DNA of 7,214 nt, from contig JAGLBK010000136.1 in NCBI GenBank assembly GCA_018260275.1, positions 1-7,214 of the forward strand, in the 5' to 3' direction. This document shows, piece after piece, positions 1 to 5,516 of the stretch. The DNA comes from Deinococcus sp. GTDB lineage: Bacteria; Deinococcota; Deinococci; Deinococcales; Deinococcaceae. The position numbers were made by a program, and so were the translations under genes. Under the pieces are notes generated by a model, which saw only the letters and a list, made by a program, of their open reading frames with translations, did not search any database and was not told the DNA's origin. How positions within the stretch are numbered: the stretch's first letter is position 1; every line of letters starts with the position of its first letter.

Positions 1-68
1 CGGTGCTGCTACTGCTCTCGGTCACGGCGTTCACGGTGCTGGACGGCGGCTCAGGAGAGTTCACATGA
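1..68 (+). CDS. C-terminal end of an ABC transporter membrane permease (partial)
   Basis: The frame starting at position 3 is open from the window edge and reads about 21 residues to a TGA at 66-68. It begins with a hydrophobic run (VLLLLSVTAFTVLD) and ends in a short polar tail (GGSGEFT). This is what the last transmembrane helix and cytoplasmic tail of a binding-protein-dependent permease look like. Its stop overlaps the ATG of the ABC ATPase (ATGA, 65-68), which implies translational coupling within one operon. The visible part is too short to assign a family. The permease identity is inferred from the hydrophobic end and the ATPase partner. Confidence 0.6.
   Translation, partial: VLLLLSVTAFTVLDGGSGEFT
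53..59 (+). promoter_or_regulatory. Shine-Dalgarno for the ABC ATPase
   Basis: AGGAGAG lies inside the last codons of the upstream permease. Seven bases separate AGGAG from the ATG at 65, which supports that start. Confidence 0.8.
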
Positions 69-1048
69 CGCAGCCTCTGGAAGTGCCTCTTGCTCTGCAA
101 ACTGAAGCCCTTTCCAAGCAGTTTGGAACGGTGCAGGCCGCCCGTGAAGTGTCGCTGGAAGTGGCCGCTGGTCAAACCCTGGCGCTGCTGGGGCCGTCGG
201 GCTGTGGTAAAAGCACCGTGCTGCGGATGATCGCGGGCCTCGAACAGCCCGGCGCGGGCCGCGTGCTGGTCGCCGGGCGCGACGTGACGGCGCTGCCCCC
301 GGAAGCGCGGCACATTGGGCTGGTCTTTCAGGACTACGCCCTGTTTCCGCACCTCAGCGTGCTGGGAAACGTGGCTTACGGCCCCAGCAGGCGCGGCCAG
401 TCCCGGTCCCAGGCCGGGGCCACTGCGCTGGAAACATTGCGGCTGGTGGGCCTGGAGGAACTGGCGAGCCGCAAACCGGCCCAGCTGTCGGGCGGGCAAC
501 AGCAGCGGGTGGCGCTGGCCCGCGCCCTGGCAACGCGCTCGCCCCTGCTACTGCTCGACGAACCCCTCAGTAATCTGGACGAAAAGCTGCGGGGCGAACT
601 CCGGGCCGATCTGCGGGCCCTCTTTGCCCAGATCGGCGCGGGGGTTCTGATCGTCACCCACGACCAGCGCGAAGCCCTGGCGCTGGCTGACCGTGTGGCG
701 GTCATGCGCTCGGGTGAAGTGGTGCAGCAGGGAGCCGCGCAGGAAGTTTTTACGCGGCCCGCGACGGCGTGGGTTGCGGCATTTCTGGGCTGGGCGAACG
801 TGTTGCCCCAGCCCGGGGGCAGGGCGCTGCTGGTGCCCGAGCAGGCTGCCGAACTCGGCGTGGGCGACGCCTGCCCGGTCCTGGCCCGTCAGCCCACCGA
901 AACAGGGGAGAGCGTCACCGTGGCACACCTGATCGGGCCTCTGACCCTGAACCTGAGTGCGCGGGAAGCAGGCGTGGTCGGCGCAACGCTAAGGCTACAG
1001 ATCGATCTGGCGCGGGTGCAGACGGTGCCGGATGACCGTTTGCAGTGA
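65..1048 (+). CDS. ABC transporter ATP-binding protein (Fe3+/thiamine/polyamine-type importer)
   Basis: This 327-residue cytoplasmic ATPase would power an importer. All nucleotide-binding motifs are intact: Walker A GPSGCGKST (43-51), Q-loop Gln89 in VFQDYALFPH, signature LSGGQ (141-145), Walker B LLLLDEP with Asp165/Glu166, D-loop SNLD (169-172) and the switch His199 in VTHDQREAL. About 100 residues follow the ATPase core (roughly 225-327) and resemble the TOBE-type regulatory extension of the FbpC/PotA/CysA class. E. coli ThiQ is much shorter. The start is set by a good Shine-Dalgarno and the ATGA overlap with the permease. The substrate cannot be read from the ATPase. A thiamine pyrophosphokinase about 1.2 kb downstream suggests thiamine, while ferric iron is the main alternative. 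The binding-protein gene must lie outside the window. Confidence 0.93.
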   Translation: MTQPLEVPLALQTEALSKQFGTVQAAREVSLEVAAGQTLALLGPSGCGKSTVLRMIAGLEQPGAGRVLVAGRDVTALPPEARHIGLVFQDYALFPHLSVLGNVAYGPSRRGQSRSQAGATALETLRLVGLEELASRKPAQLSGGQQQRVALARALATRSPLLLLDEPLSNLDEKLRGELRADLRALFAQIGAGVLIVTHDQREALALADRVAVMRSGEVVQQGAAQEVFTRPATAWVAAFLGWANVLPQPGGRALLVPEQAAELGVGDACPVLARQPTETGESVTVAHLIGPLTLNLSAREAGVVGATLRLQIDLARVQTVPDDRLQ

Positions 1049-1097
1049 CGTTGCTGGTTGCCTCTGTTCATCTAACGGGGGTAGTGCTCCTAAAAGT

Positions 1098-1126
1098 GTG
1101 AGAAGCCGTAAAGATTCCGCTATGAT
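1098..1126 (+). promoter_or_regulatory. Candidate sigma70-type promoter of the CsgG-like gene
   Basis: A good -10 hexamer TATGAT (1121-1126) lies 17 bp after GTGAGA (1098-1103), a 4/6 match to TTGACA. Transcription from here would give a 5' leader of about 35 nt ahead of the ATG at 1169. The promoter separates this gene from the ABC operon upstream. A 6-bp inverted repeat (TGAGAA at 1099-1104 and TTCTCA at 1127-1132) brackets it. Confidence 0.55.
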
Positions 1127-1156
1127 TTCTCATAAGAGTCGGGCGATATCCCTTCT

Positions 1157-1164
1157 AGGAGAAA
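1157..1164 (+). promoter_or_regulatory. Shine-Dalgarno of the CsgG-like gene
   Basis: AGGAGAAA lies 7 nt (counted from AGGAG) before ATG 1169, a strong canonical site that fixes the start. Confidence 0.85.
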
Positions 1165-1168
1165 TCAA

Positions 1169-2257
1169 ATGAAAAAGATTATGACAACGGCATTTCTGGC
1201 CCTCAGTGTAGCGGCGGGCGCACAAACAACCCAGGCGGCTCCAGCAGGGTATGGCGGCCCCCAGGCGGTGCTGTATATCGCTCCGATGTCGTGCGGTGGC
1301 GGCAGTTGCGGTAACAATGCCGGGGCCGAATTTGAAGCCGCGCTGACCCAGGCCCTGCAAAACAGCGGCTATTTCCGGGTGGTCAAGCGTGAAGATGTCG
1401 CCAACCTCTCGATCTCGGGCGGCGTGACCAACATCGACGGCGGCAGCACCAAGGGCTTTTTGTTCTTTGCCCAGAGCAAGGTCAAGGTCAAGGCCGCCAT
1501 TCAGGTTTCCGACCCCGACACCGGCGAACTGGTCTTTACCCAGCAGTGTGAAGGTGACTCGACCAGCAACGCCCTGTCGATCTTCGGCTTTACCTCCGGC
1601 GAAAATAGCGGGTACGGCAAGGCGGCGGCCGACTGCGCCACGCAACTGACCCAGGCCATCGCCGCTTCCAACCGGATTCAGCCTTTCCTGAAATACGCTC
1701 CTGGCGCGGCGCTCCCCGGCCCACGCAGCGCGGCGGCCCCGGCAGCGGCTCCGGCCCCCCTGTACGCGGCGGCGTATGCAACGGCCCCCGCCCCGGCGGC
1801 AGGCGCCGGAGTCACAGCGGATCAGGCGAGCGGCGTGGTCAGAATGCTCGACGGCACCGTCAAGAGCCTGGCTTTTTCCGATCTGAACACCCTGTTCAGC
1901 AGCGACGTGCTGAATCCCGTGAGGATCAAGGCGCTCAATGCCGCCGCCAACCCCGCCACCCTTCAGAATGCCGCCAAGATGACGTTCAAGGTGACCAGCA
2001 GCGAAAATACCGGCTTAATGCAGGTGGTCGGCATTACCTACACGCTGCCCAACGGCACCGAAAGATACACTCAGCTCGGTGTGCTCGGCGACGGTCCGGC
2101 AGCGGCGCAGCTCAATCCACGCGGCGGCACCAAATTCCTGTATATGTCGGCGTTTAACCCTATGCGGAGCGCCATGCCGCAACTGGAGCTGCTCAGCAAG
2201 AATGCCGAGACCTTTGTCGCTGATGTGACGACGGCCCTGGGCCTGCCCACGCAGTAA
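1169..2257 (+). CDS. Exported CsgG-like protein with an unassigned C-terminal domain
   Basis: The 362-residue product starts with a Sec signal peptide: MKK, a hydrophobic core (8-18), and a likely cut near Ala23/Ala24. There is no lipobox Cys, unlike true CsgG lipoproteins. Residues 31-170 follow the CsgG family pattern: a first strand (AVLYIAPM), the segment ALTQALQNSGYFRVVKRED (58-76), the strand pair AAIQVSDPDTGELVF (109-123), and a closing helix GKAAADCATQLTQAIAAS (150-167). This half has four cysteines (42, 47, 127, 156) that could form disulfides after export. An Ala/Pro linker (about 178-213) leads to a domain (about 215-362) I do not recognise, which contains an aromatic, Gly-rich, beta-looking part (TYTLPNGTERYTQLGVLGDG, 290-309). 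CsgG relatives act in curli secretion or as envelope assembly factors, but no curli genes are visible here. The role is therefore unknown, probably envelope-related. Confidence 0.75.
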   Translation: MKKIMTTAFLALSVAAGAQTTQAAPAGYGGPQAVLYIAPMSCGGGSCGNNAGAEFEAALTQALQNSGYFRVVKREDVANLSISGGVTNIDGGSTKGFLFFAQSKVKVKAAIQVSDPDTGELVFTQQCEGDSTSNALSIFGFTSGENSGYGKAAADCATQLTQAIAASNRIQPFLKYAPGAALPGPRSAAAPAAAPAPLYAAAYATAPAPAAGAGVTADQASGVVRMLDGTVKSLAFSDLNTLFSSDVLNPVRIKALNAAANPATLQNAAKMTFKVTSSENTGLMQVVGITYTLPNGTERYTQLGVLGDGPAAAQLNPRGGTKFLYMSAFNPMRSAMPQLELLSKNAETFVADVTTALGLPTQ

Positions 2258-2279
2258 GCACTCCCAAGCGGTAAAAACC

Positions 2280-2291
2280 TATACTCCTGCG
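2280..2291 (+). promoter_or_regulatory. Leaderless-type promoter of thiamine pyrophosphokinase
   Basis: TATACT (2280-2285) matches the -10 consensus at 5 of 6 positions. It is followed by just 6 nt before the GTG at 2292, so transcription would begin at or next to the start codon. There is no Shine-Dalgarno sequence in the preceding 30 bases. No clear -35 is visible; the expected place overlaps the stop of the CsgG-like gene. Confidence 0.65.
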
Positions 2292-2933
2292 GTGACCGCA
2301 TGGATTCTGGTGGGTGGGCGTCTGAGCATGACGCCTGCCCTTTCGCTTTTGCCGAAGCCCACGCTGGTCGTGGCAGCTGACGGCGGAGCGCGGCACGCCG
2401 GGGCCCTGAGAGTCAAGGTAGATGTCTGGGTCGGTGATTTCGATTCGTCGGCGGGGGTGCAACTAGACGCGCCGCGCGAGGTTCACCCCACCGCCAAGAA
2501 CGAAACTGACGCCGAGCTGGCGGTGCGAATCGCCCGCGAGCGCGGCTATACCGAACTGGTCTTTATTGGGGCCTTCGGTGGACGCTTCGACCACACGGCG
2601 GCCTTGTTGCTCGGTGGCCTGCGGCTGGCGCGGGAAGGCCTGGGGGTCACGCTGACCAGCGGCGACGAGTGGGCCTGGCCGCTGCTGCCTGGAACGCCGG
2701 TTCAGGCGAATTTTGCGCCGGAGCTGACCCTCAGTGTGGTGGCCTGCTCGGAGCTGACGGGCCTGAGCCTTAGCGGGGTGCGCTGGCCGCTGGACAACGC
2801 CGACATCCCGCTGGGCAGTGGCTGGACCGTCAGCAATGAGACGGTGGGCGGCCCGGTTCAGGCGCAGGTGCGGGCAGGGTACGCCCTGGTCACGGTGCTG
2901 ACTGGACTAATTCCTGAAGTGCAGGACTGCTGA
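2292..2933 (+). CDS. thiN: Thiamine pyrophosphokinase
   Basis: The enzyme transfers pyrophosphate from ATP to thiamine, giving thiamine pyrophosphate in one step in the cytoplasm, so it serves salvage of imported thiamine. The 213-residue length is normal for the bacterial family. Motifs in order are: the first strand with GG (AWILVGG, 3-9), AADGGA (28-33), the acidic metal/ATP site GDFDS (48-52), KNETDAELA (69-77, usually KD.TD.E.A), and GAFGGRFDHT (93-102). The C-terminal half carries the beta-rich thiamine-binding domain, ending near SNE (residues 181-183). The GTG start is preferred over ATG 2328 because the later start would remove the first strand and its glycines. The gene is 34 bp after the CsgG-like gene but appears to have its own leaderless promoter. 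It converges with the GntR gene. Confidence 0.93.
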   Translation: MTAWILVGGRLSMTPALSLLPKPTLVVAADGGARHAGALRVKVDVWVGDFDSSAGVQLDAPREVHPTAKNETDAELAVRIARERGYTELVFIGAFGGRFDHTAALLLGGLRLAREGLGVTLTSGDEWAWPLLPGTPVQANFAPELTLSVVACSELTGLSLSGVRWPLDNADIPLGSGWTVSNETVGGPVQAQVRAGYALVTVLTGLIPEVQDC

Positions 2934-2996
2934 TTCCTGGGTGTCAGGCTGACGGGTCTGCTGCCGGTCAAGCCCCGGTTCCGGCGCCCGAGGTAG

Positions 2997-3707
2997 CTAT
3001 AAACGTAACGCCTCCCGCAGATCGGCCTGTGAATCCCGGCGGACCTCCAGGTCGAGCGACGCGAGAATATGTGCAAAATGTTCGGCCAGCAGCGCTTCAG
3101 CGCTTTGCGGGGTGCCGTGGATCAGTTCATCGAGCAGGCGCGCGTGTTCATCTTCGGCGCAGGTCGGCAGCAGTGGGCGACCATACAGCCCGATAATCAG
3201 CGAGGAGCGCACGATCAGCCCGGCCAGCAGACCGCGCAGAACACGGTTTCCGGCCTGTTCGGCCAGTTGCAGGTGAAATTCACCCGATAGGCGCACGGCT
3301 TCTTCCTGATGGCCCAGCTGCTGGGCCTGGGCTTCGGCCTGTAAATGTCGCCGCAGTTGCGCCTCTGGCTCAGCGGAGAGGTGTCCGGCCAGTGCGCGTA
3401 CCACAGCAGTTTCCAGGACCTGCCGCGCCGCAAAGACCTCGCGGGCTTCCCGCGGCGGTGGGCAGGCCACGAAGGCACCGCGATTGGGCCGCAGCTCGAC
3501 ATACCGCTCCTGGGCCAGCCGCGCCAGGACCTGCCTTACCCGCGAACGACTGGCCCCGAACAGGTCGCTCAGCTGCTGCTCGGGCAATTTGGCTCCTGGC
3601 AGTAGGCGGCGTTGCGCGATGGCGTCATACAGCGCCCGGTAGAGGCGGGTTTCGATGTCGCCAGCGGGCAAAAGGACCGAATCGGTGGGGGCGGGCAGGT
3701 CAGTCAT
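2997..3707 (-). CDS. GntR-family transcriptional regulator (FadR subfamily, FCD domain)
   Basis: This is a 236-residue DNA-binding regulator. The N-terminal winged helix-turn-helix spans about 18-85, including LPGAKLPEQQLSDLFGAS, SRVRQVLARLAQERYVEL and the wing RPNRGAFVA. The rest (about 88-225) is an all-helical FCD ligand domain. Its metal/ligand site histidines appear conserved: His145 (GEFH), His188 (EDEHARLLDEL) and His210 (AEHFAHI), with the family's 22-residue gap between the last two. The position four residues before His145, commonly Asp or Asn, is Ser141. The gene is divergent from the NCS1 permease, and the shared spacer holds repeats of the type GntR proteins bind. It is therefore probably a local regulator of the permease, and of itself, responding to a purine breakdown product. 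The ligand is unknown. The start has a good Shine-Dalgarno. Confidence 0.93.
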   Translation of the reverse strand: MTDLPAPTDSVLLPAGDIETRLYRALYDAIAQRRLLPGAKLPEQQLSDLFGASRSRVRQVLARLAQERYVELRPNRGAFVACPPPREAREVFAARQVLETAVVRALAGHLSAEPEAQLRRHLQAEAQAQQLGHQEEAVRLSGEFHLQLAEQAGNRVLRGLLAGLIVRSSLIIGLYGRPLLPTCAEDEHARLLDELIHGTPQSAEALLAEHFAHILASLDLEVRRDSQADLREALRL

Positions 3708-3715
3708 GGCAGATG

Positions 3716-3721
3716 TTCCTC
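3716..3721 (-). promoter_or_regulatory. Shine-Dalgarno of the GntR regulator
   Basis: On the minus strand GAGGAA lies 8 nt before the ATG whose complement is at 3705-3707, which supports that start. Confidence 0.75.
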
Positions 3722-3765
3722 AGGACAGGGCGCCTCTTACTGTACCCCTCAGAGCATCTGGAACC

Positions 3766-3813
3766 TTATCGACAATCTAGGTGTAAATTGTTGACAACCT
3801 ACTAGACAATCTG
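3766..3813. promoter_or_regulatory. Candidate GntR operator cluster
   Basis: Three related elements sit together: TTATCGACAA (3766-3775, one mismatched pair short of a palindrome), TTGTTGACAA (3788-3797, TTGT and ACAA arms around TG) and a half-site TACTAGACAA (3800-3809). GACAATCTA, GACAACCTA and GACAATCTG begin at 3771, 3793 and 3805, so the sequence also reads as direct repeats 22 and 12 bp apart. TTGT-n-ACAA symmetry fits the operators of FadR-type GntR proteins. The cluster contains a perfect TTGACA (3791-3796) but no suitable -10 follows it. Binding by the adjacent GntR protein is inferred. Confidence 0.55.
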
Positions 3814-3906
3814 ACCCAGACCCGCGGCAAGCAGGCAGAATGTTACCGTAAGACTTGCTAAAGGTCATCAAAGTTCTGGCAATTCAAGGAGGCTGGCTGA
3901 ACATTT

Positions 3907-3921
3907 TGTAAATTGTCACAA
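3907..3921. promoter_or_regulatory. Second candidate GntR operator, permease-proximal
   Basis: TTGTCACAA (3913-3921) has TTGT/ACAA arms around one base. It is embedded in TGTAAATTGT (3907-3916), an exact copy of 3782-3791 in the distal cluster. It lies 53 bp upstream of the permease ATG, so a bound protein here would block the transcript start or elongation. Confidence 0.5.
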
Positions 3922-3962
3922 AAATTCTGAACCCGCCGCACAAATTCACCATTTGGTTTCCC

Positions 3963-3970
3963 AGGAGGAA
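3963..3970 (+). promoter_or_regulatory. Shine-Dalgarno of the NCS1 permease
   Basis: AGGAGGAA, a near-perfect anti-16S match, ends its AGGAGG core 6 nt before the ATG at 3975. This is the strongest ribosome site in the window and implies efficient translation from a leadered mRNA. Confidence 0.88.
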
Positions 3971-3974
3971 GCGC

Positions 3975-5450
3975 ATGACCAGTCTCCCGACCACTTCCCC
4001 GCCGGAGTACAGTGACCGCCTTTATAACCATGACCTTGCGCCCCTGAAGTCCCAGACCTGGAACTGGTACAACATCTTCGCCTTCTGGATGAGTGACGTG
4101 CATTCGGTGGGCGGCTACGTGTTTGCCGGAAGTCTGTTCGCGCTGGGCCTCAACAGCTGGCAGGTGTTCACCTCGCTGCTGGTCGGCGTTTTTATCCTGT
4201 ATTTCATGTGCAATCTGATCGCGCGGCCCAGTCAGCAGGCGGGCGTGCCCTACCCGGTGGCCTGCCGGATGCCCTTCGGCGTGTTCGGGGCCAACGTACC
4301 GGCCATCATTCGCGGGCTGATCGCGGTGGCGTGGTACGGCGTGCAGACCTACCTGGCGTCGTCGGCGCTGGTGCTGGTGCTGCTGCGGTTTTTTCCGGGC
4401 CTGCAATCGCTGGCCGAGCATAAATTCGTGGGATTGTCGTACATCGGCTGGATAGGCTTCATGACCATGTGGATTTTGCAGGCCATCGTGTTCTGGTTCG
4501 GCATGGAAGCCATCAAAAAATTCATCGACTGGGCCGGACCGGCGGTCTACGCCGTGATGTTCATCCTGATGATCTACATCGTCGTGCGGGCCAACGGGCA
4601 CATCAATTTCACGCTGGGCGAGGTCAAGTATCACGGGGCCGAGGCCATTTTTCCCATGATTACGGCCATCGCGCTGGTGGTGTCCTATTTCAGCGGCCCG
4701 ATGCTCAACTTCGGCGATTTCTCGCGGTACGGCAAGAACTTCAGTGAGGTCCGCAAGGGCAACTTCTGGGGCCTGCCGATCAATATTCTGCTGTTCAGCG
4801 TGGTCACGGTGGTCATCACGTCCGGCACGTTGCCCGTTTTCGGAAAGATGATTACTGATCCCATCGAAACCGTGTCCAGAATCGACAACACCCTCGCGGT
4901 GGTGCTGGGGGCCTTTACCTTCATCCTGGCGACCATCGGCATCAACATCGTCGCCAACTTCGTCTCGCCTGCCTTCGACTTCTCGAATGTCGCGCCCAAG
5001 CACATTTCCTGGCGCACCGGGGGCTTTATCGCGGCGGTGGCCAGCATCTTCATCACGCCCTGGAACCTGTTCAATAACCCAGCCGTCATTCACTACACGC
5101 TGGACGTTCTGGCGACCTTCATCGGGCCACTGTTCGGCATCCTGATCGTGGACTTCTATATCGTCAAAAAGCAGCAGATCGATGTGGACAGCCTGTACGT
5201 GGCCGACAGCCGCAGCCGCTACTGGTACACGAACGGCTGGCACTATCCGGCCCTGTTCGCGCTGGTGCCCGCCGTGCTGGTGGGCTTGCTGATCGCCTTT
5301 ATTCCCAGTCTGCACGGGCTGGCGAACTTCGCCTGGTTTACCGGCGTTCTGCTGGGAGGAATCGCTTATTACTTCGCCTCAGCCGCCGAACGCCGCGCCT
5401 ACGCCGAGGGCCGCATTGCGCCCGCGCTGAAGCTGACGCCGGGCAACTGA
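3975..5450 (+). CDS. NCS1-family nucleobase/allantoin permease
   Basis: This 491-residue inner-membrane symporter has the 12-helix pattern of the nucleobase:cation symporter-1 family. Family marks are: the N-terminal LYNHDLAPL (16-24); the first helix with NIFAFWMSDVHSVGGYVFAG (33-52); GVPYPVACRMPFGVFGANVP (90-109) followed by RGLIAVAWYGVQTY (113-126); NFGDFSRYGKN (245-255); and INIVANFVSPAFDFSNVAP (323-341). Trp120 and Gln124 correspond to Mhp1 Trp117 and Gln121, which contact hydantoin. The second stacking aromatic of Mhp1 (a Trp in helix 6) appears to be Phe239 or Tyr238 here. Allantoin is the best substrate guess because allantoinase is the next gene; hydantoins, uracil or other nucleobases remain possible. 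It is divergent from the GntR gene and followed by a strong terminator. Confidence 0.92.
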   Translation: MTSLPTTSPPEYSDRLYNHDLAPLKSQTWNWYNIFAFWMSDVHSVGGYVFAGSLFALGLNSWQVFTSLLVGVFILYFMCNLIARPSQQAGVPYPVACRMPFGVFGANVPAIIRGLIAVAWYGVQTYLASSALVLVLLRFFPGLQSLAEHKFVGLSYIGWIGFMTMWILQAIVFWFGMEAIKKFIDWAGPAVYAVMFILMIYIVVRANGHINFTLGEVKYHGAEAIFPMITAIALVVSYFSGPMLNFGDFSRYGKNFSEVRKGNFWGLPINILLFSVVTVVITSGTLPVFGKMITDPIETVSRIDNTLAVVLGAFTFILATIGINIVANFVSPAFDFSNVAPKHISWRTGGFIAAVASIFITPWNLFNNPAVIHYTLDVLATFIGPLFGILIVDFYIVKKQQIDVDSLYVADSRSRYWYTNGWHYPALFALVPAVLVGLLIAFIPSLHGLANFAWFTGVLLGGIAYYFASAAERRAYAEGRIAPALKLTPGN

Positions 5451-5470
5451 CCTGTAAGTCGCCCCTAGGT

Positions 5471-5498
5471 CCCGTCCCTGGGTGGACGGGGGTTTTTT
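5471..5498 (+). terminator. Intrinsic terminator after the permease
   Basis: A perfect 7-bp GC-rich stem, CCCGTCC (5471-5477) with GGACGGG (5484-5490), has a 6-nt loop CTGGGT. It is followed by GG and six T residues (5493-5498). It lies 20 bp after the permease stop and 18 bp before the allantoinase ATG, so it should separate the two transcripts. Confidence 0.9.
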
Positions 5499-5516
5499 GT
5501 GCGCCAGAATAGGGGC
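5483..5516 (+). promoter_or_regulatory. Candidate leaderless promoter of allantoinase, overlapping the terminator
   Basis: CAGAAT (5505-5510, 4/6 to TATAAT) lies exactly 6 nt before ATG 5517, the spacing seen at the other leaderless starts. TGGACG (5483-5488, 4/6 to TTGACA) lies 16 bp further upstream, inside the 3' arm of the terminator hairpin. The hexamer lacks the initial T, so this is weaker than the other cases. No properly spaced Shine-Dalgarno is present: AGGGG ends one base before the ATG. Confidence 0.45.

Noticed and set aside
2950..2970. Hairpin TGACGGG / CCGGTCA between the convergent kinase and gntR genes as a terminator
   Set aside because: The stem has an internal G-G mismatch, and no T-run follows on either strand.
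3791..3796. Perfect TTGACA as the -35 of the permease promoter
   Set aside because: No -10-like hexamer occurs 16-19 bp downstream; the region there reads CTGACCCAGA. It is better explained as part of the operator repeats.
3858..5315. A 485-codon open frame on the minus strand opposite the permease
   Set aside because: It is an antisense shadow of a GC-rich gene: the translation is His/Gln/Asp/Arg-rich without domain motifs, whereas the plus strand encodes a clear NCS1 permease with a strong ribosome site.
5499..5516. GTG at 5499 as the allantoinase start
   Set aside because: It is directly attached to the terminator T-tract and adds six non-conserved residues. ATG 5517 begins right at the conserved first strand.
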